Assembly: GCA_040954595.2 (NCBI GenBank) | Contig: CM082579.2 | Location: 992,001-1,056,000, forward strand | Reading direction: 5' to 3' | DNA length: 64,000 bases | From: Balanoglossus misakiensis | Lineage: Eukaryota; Hemichordata | Shown: piece after piece, positions 61,020 to 64,000 of the stretch | Layout: each line of letters opens with the position of its first letter | How positions within the stretch are numbered: the first letter of the stretch is position 1 | The notes under the pieces: generated by a model | Database searches by the model: none | Seen by the model: only the letters and a program-made list of their open reading frames with translations | Told to the model about the DNA's origin: nothing | Made by a program: the position numbers and the translations under genes

Positions 61020-61108
61020 CAATCTGATTAAAATCAGATGTAGGTACGGCAACGTCTTTTACTTGCGCTGCACGGTATTCTCTTATACTGTTCGCCGCAC
61101 ACTTCCAA
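61020..61108. mobile_element. Truncated copy related to the 106-bp MITE
   Basis: CAATCTGATTAAAATCAGAT and the following GTAGG-TAC reproduce the TIR found at 42229. The inner CACGGTATTCTCTTATACTG segment matches the interior of that element read on the opposite strand. The second terminal repeat is absent, so the copy is broken at its right end. Confidence 0.7.
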
Positions 61109-64000
61109 CTTGAATACTTTAACCTGGTTTTTCAATCACTAATATGTCATGATCGGTTTACATCAGACACAAGTTCTGTACTATCTGTGGCATAACCCAT
61201 CTAATGGAATTGTAGTCATATCACTCCTCTATGAGTACAAATGTCTGCAAAGGCGCTATATTGTTGACAATTATCACAGACTGTAACTTATATTGGTAGA
61301 AAATAATTTTGAAAATGGCAAAGTGTCAAGGGGTCACAGTTTAATTTTGTTTCTAGTCTGGATTGCAGAGATAAACTAGATCATAAAATACAAAGCCTAA
61401 TCACTTCCAGTTGTAAAACTGGGACAACTATTTTCATAGCAATGGAAGGATTTCAGTGATATTTAAATTTCTTTGCAAACAAAATAAGTTAAGCTTTTCC
61501 AGGGTTCATTTATAATCTTCCAACCATGGGTCAGAATTCACAAAACTGTGGCAAAAAGTGCAAAGTTTAAATATTGATCTCATAAATCTTTGTGGATCTT
61601 GGCTCAGACAGAATAAAATCAAAGCAGATCTGTTTCTTCTCAGGAGATTATAGGAAAAATGATACAAATTTCACATGGTAAGGTCACATTTCATCTTGAG
61701 GCAACTTTTAATGGGTTTGATTTCAGCTGCCTACATCTGTGCACTGACAGACAGTCTACATAGAAAACTATGAAAATCGTGTGATTATCGGATTTTGTCT
61801 TTGTCCTGCATTTAAATTTCAGCATTTTAATCAGTGTTATTCTCCTGAGAGACAATCCTGTCAAGTCACTATAATCTTGAACTTCATAGATCAAAGTCAA
61901 CACCACACGGGGAAAGTGATTTATTAACATGCAATTACATTATAACCTTTGCTTCTAAATCTCCTAATCTGCTCTGGCAGCAGTTTGTATCACGACAGTA
62001 TGGATAAGTTATGTTTTGTGGTATGGTATCGCTCTCAGTTATAACTAATACACGCATTGTGAATCTCATGAACGCGCTATGTTTACTGAATACCGCATTA
62101 GAAGTGCAGAATTTCAAATAAATGCTTAGTTTTTTTACTTTTCCATTTAAATTCATGGAAACTGTTGAAGTGCTCATCCAAGAAATACTGTCCTGCATCT
62201 AAATTTAACTCAACACATAAATGTAAATCAGGTGATACCAGTGCAGGTGAAACCTTTCCAAGCAATATATTCAATGTATCATTTTCAACTTTATCCCTCC
62301 AAAGGATCATTACATAGAGCGATTTCTCATCCGTTATGTTTGCACACAGTCAGGAAAATTTATGACCCACGATGCTTTTAATCACCTGCGCTGACTTGTA
62401 CATAATTAGAGTATCGCCATGGTAATTACTTTCACTTGTAAATCATTTCAAAGGTTGGCCTCCCTGGCAGTAAATTATGAGTATTTTTTGACAGGTGTCA
62501 TATTCAGCTGAAATTACTGAAGCAATGACTACACCTTGCACACGGAATGTGATGCAGAAATAACAGAGACTGTGACTTGGTCACTGATGACATTCAGAGC
62601 CTATGGTGCAAATTTAGCCACCATTACCACAGAAAATGTAACCACAGATAGTGGCCGGTGAAAATACATTTTGATTACCGTACTGCAGTTCGACAGTTTA
62701 TTAAACCAAACAGCTTAAACTGATGACTTGACACCTCTTTCCTTCAGAACAAGCTGTCAATAACCGCAAGGTGTTGAAGGTCTATTCTCAGGTTGCTATG
62801 ATTTCACCTTTAGTATAGAAAACCATCAACAAGGTGTATAAAGTACAAAACTGTGAGTGTTGGTGATAGCAAAAAAAAAGTCAAGTGAAGTGACCACCTG
62901 TGCCTGGCTATTCATGAATCGTTTCTTTGAGATCCACAACAAAAAGCGTCAGTCTCTATTGACAACATCTTGTACATATCAAGGTTATTACAAGGTTTTC
63001 TTTTTCTCCTTCAATACTGTGACAAGCTGTCTTTTGAAATCAAACTTTGGTTCTAGTTTTTTTTTCTCGAGTGATGGCAATTAAAAAGAGATGGATTTAA
63101 ATTGGAAGCAACATTTAACTGTGGTACATTGTACTCTGTTCAGCGATCAAGGACTTTCCATGTATGTATGGTTTCTGTTCAGCAGAGTGACACCTGCTTT
63201 CTCAGATAGCAAACTTTAATTGCAAATTTCAAACTGTATGTTTCCTATCAGCATTTACAACCACACAGCAAACAGTGATGGGATTTGTGTCATTTGAGTA
63301 TGTACAGCAAAAACCCCAGGCTATTAAGACTCTCATCCACTCAGGCTATTGCCATGGAATCAAATCACAGCTGATACAAAAGGCACATGTATGCATGAAT
63401 GAATCCAAACACAACATTTGTAGCAATGTCAGGTCTGTCTTACACAAGGAAGGTATAAAATTCCTCCTTCTGTTGCAGATCACAGTCGAGAGCTGACTTT
63501 TTCATATGCAATCATAATTTTATTCCAAAGTCCACTCATCAATCGACAGACTTGTGCCTTGAGCAAATCACAAGGAGCCTTTCATGTGCATAAAATCTTT
63601 GCACTTCCTAATCCACTGCGATGGCCTTCGTTGCAAAATCTCAAAACATTTTGTGGGTTTTCACCGAACTGTACATTCTGCTTTTAATGAGAAGAGCATC
63701 TTCAATCAGCCTGAGTATGTTGGTGTTAAATGAGACAATCATACCACGGTTTGCTGCACACTTTTGCAGGTGTTTTTTTTTCCATTGCATCACTGTAGTC
63801 TGTACATGTCATTATAATTATCTGAGAGAGACATGTAATAACAGGATTCATGCACAATTTAACGTTTGAGGAAACAGATTTCTCTAAGGTTCCCTTCCAC
63901 TGTTCTCCGAGACTTTCCTGCACCTGTCCTTATCAATTATTCAGATCATTTTAAAATTAAAACCACTCGATTTCTAGAAACCTGCAGCTCATCTACTCAG

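Larger units (their letters stand above)
50506..64000. other. Probable first intron of ARHGAP6 (continues past the window)
   Basis: No ARHGAP6 first exon is visible here, so the stretch is most simply intron 1, which is very long in the human gene. It holds the candidate islands at 50982-51164 and 54894-55147, a homeodomain-core cluster at 56561-56605, an (ATC)n tract, X-box-like motifs at 59604-59616 and 60053-60067, and a MITE fragment at 61020. Nothing else assignable was found. Confidence 0.5.

Noticed and set aside
1-64000. CRISPR arrays, bacterial operons, phage or integron features
   Set aside because: The window is clearly eukaryotic nuclear DNA; the tandem repeats present have no repeat-spacer structure. 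No tRNA or rRNA gene was recognised either.

Overview
This is a window of animal nuclear DNA. It is AT-rich, its genes are split by GT-AG introns of about 100-400 bp (several kb in one gene), and single-copy orthologues of human genes can be assembled exon by exon. The protein repertoire and the head-to-head FBXO8/CEP44 pair, an arrangement also known from vertebrates (human 4q34), suggest an invertebrate deuterostome such as a hemichordate, lancelet or echinoderm. The species is inferred, not proven.

Layout of the dense part (1-25 kb): the last 41 codons of an unrecognised + strand gene (1-126); MCTS1 on the minus strand (1161-2581); CWF19L2 on the plus strand (2700-7531), head to head with MCTS1 across only 118 bp; FBXO8 on the minus strand (9807-11159) and CEP44 on the plus strand (12793-15256), diverging from a 1.6 kb spacer with probable 5' UTR exons for both; a roughly 200-bp tandem repeat (16.69-17.44 kb); and EPHX2, soluble epoxide hydrolase, on the minus strand (18119-23071). 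All five named genes were rebuilt with consistent splice phases. Their predicted lengths are MCTS1 179 aa, CWF19L2 919 aa, FBXO8 287 aa, CEP44 500 aa and EPHX2 568 aa.

Layout of the sparse part (25-64 kb): this is nearly all one minus-strand gene, an ARHGAP6-type Rho GTPase-activating protein. Nine coding exons (25970-50505) give the C-terminal 720 residues; the first exon must lie beyond the window. An intronless + strand gene (28278-29972, 564 aa) sits inside one of its introns and encodes a type II membrane protein with an SGNH/GDSL-hydrolase-like domain. The large introns also hold a 106-bp MITE with an 8-bp target duplication (and a truncated relative), a perfect 18-bp hairpin, RFX X-box-like palindromes, a homeodomain-core cluster, an (ATC)n tract, and several unassigned exon-like coding islands on the + strand.

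The genes do not form a pathway: MCTS1 (translation re-initiation), CWF19L2 (splicing), FBXO8 (ubiquitin ligase and Arf), CEP44 (centriole), EPHX2 (epoxide hydrolysis) and ARHGAP6 (Rho signalling) are housekeeping or signalling genes linked by shared promoters and microsynteny. The leads most worth following are the nested SGNH-like gene, the EPHX2 phosphatase domain lacking its second catalytic Asp, the FBXO8 Sec7 domain lacking the glutamic-finger residue, a possible short ARHGAP6 isoform, an orphan first exon beside an X-box, and the unassigned coding islands at 42.6-47.3 kb and 54.9 kb.
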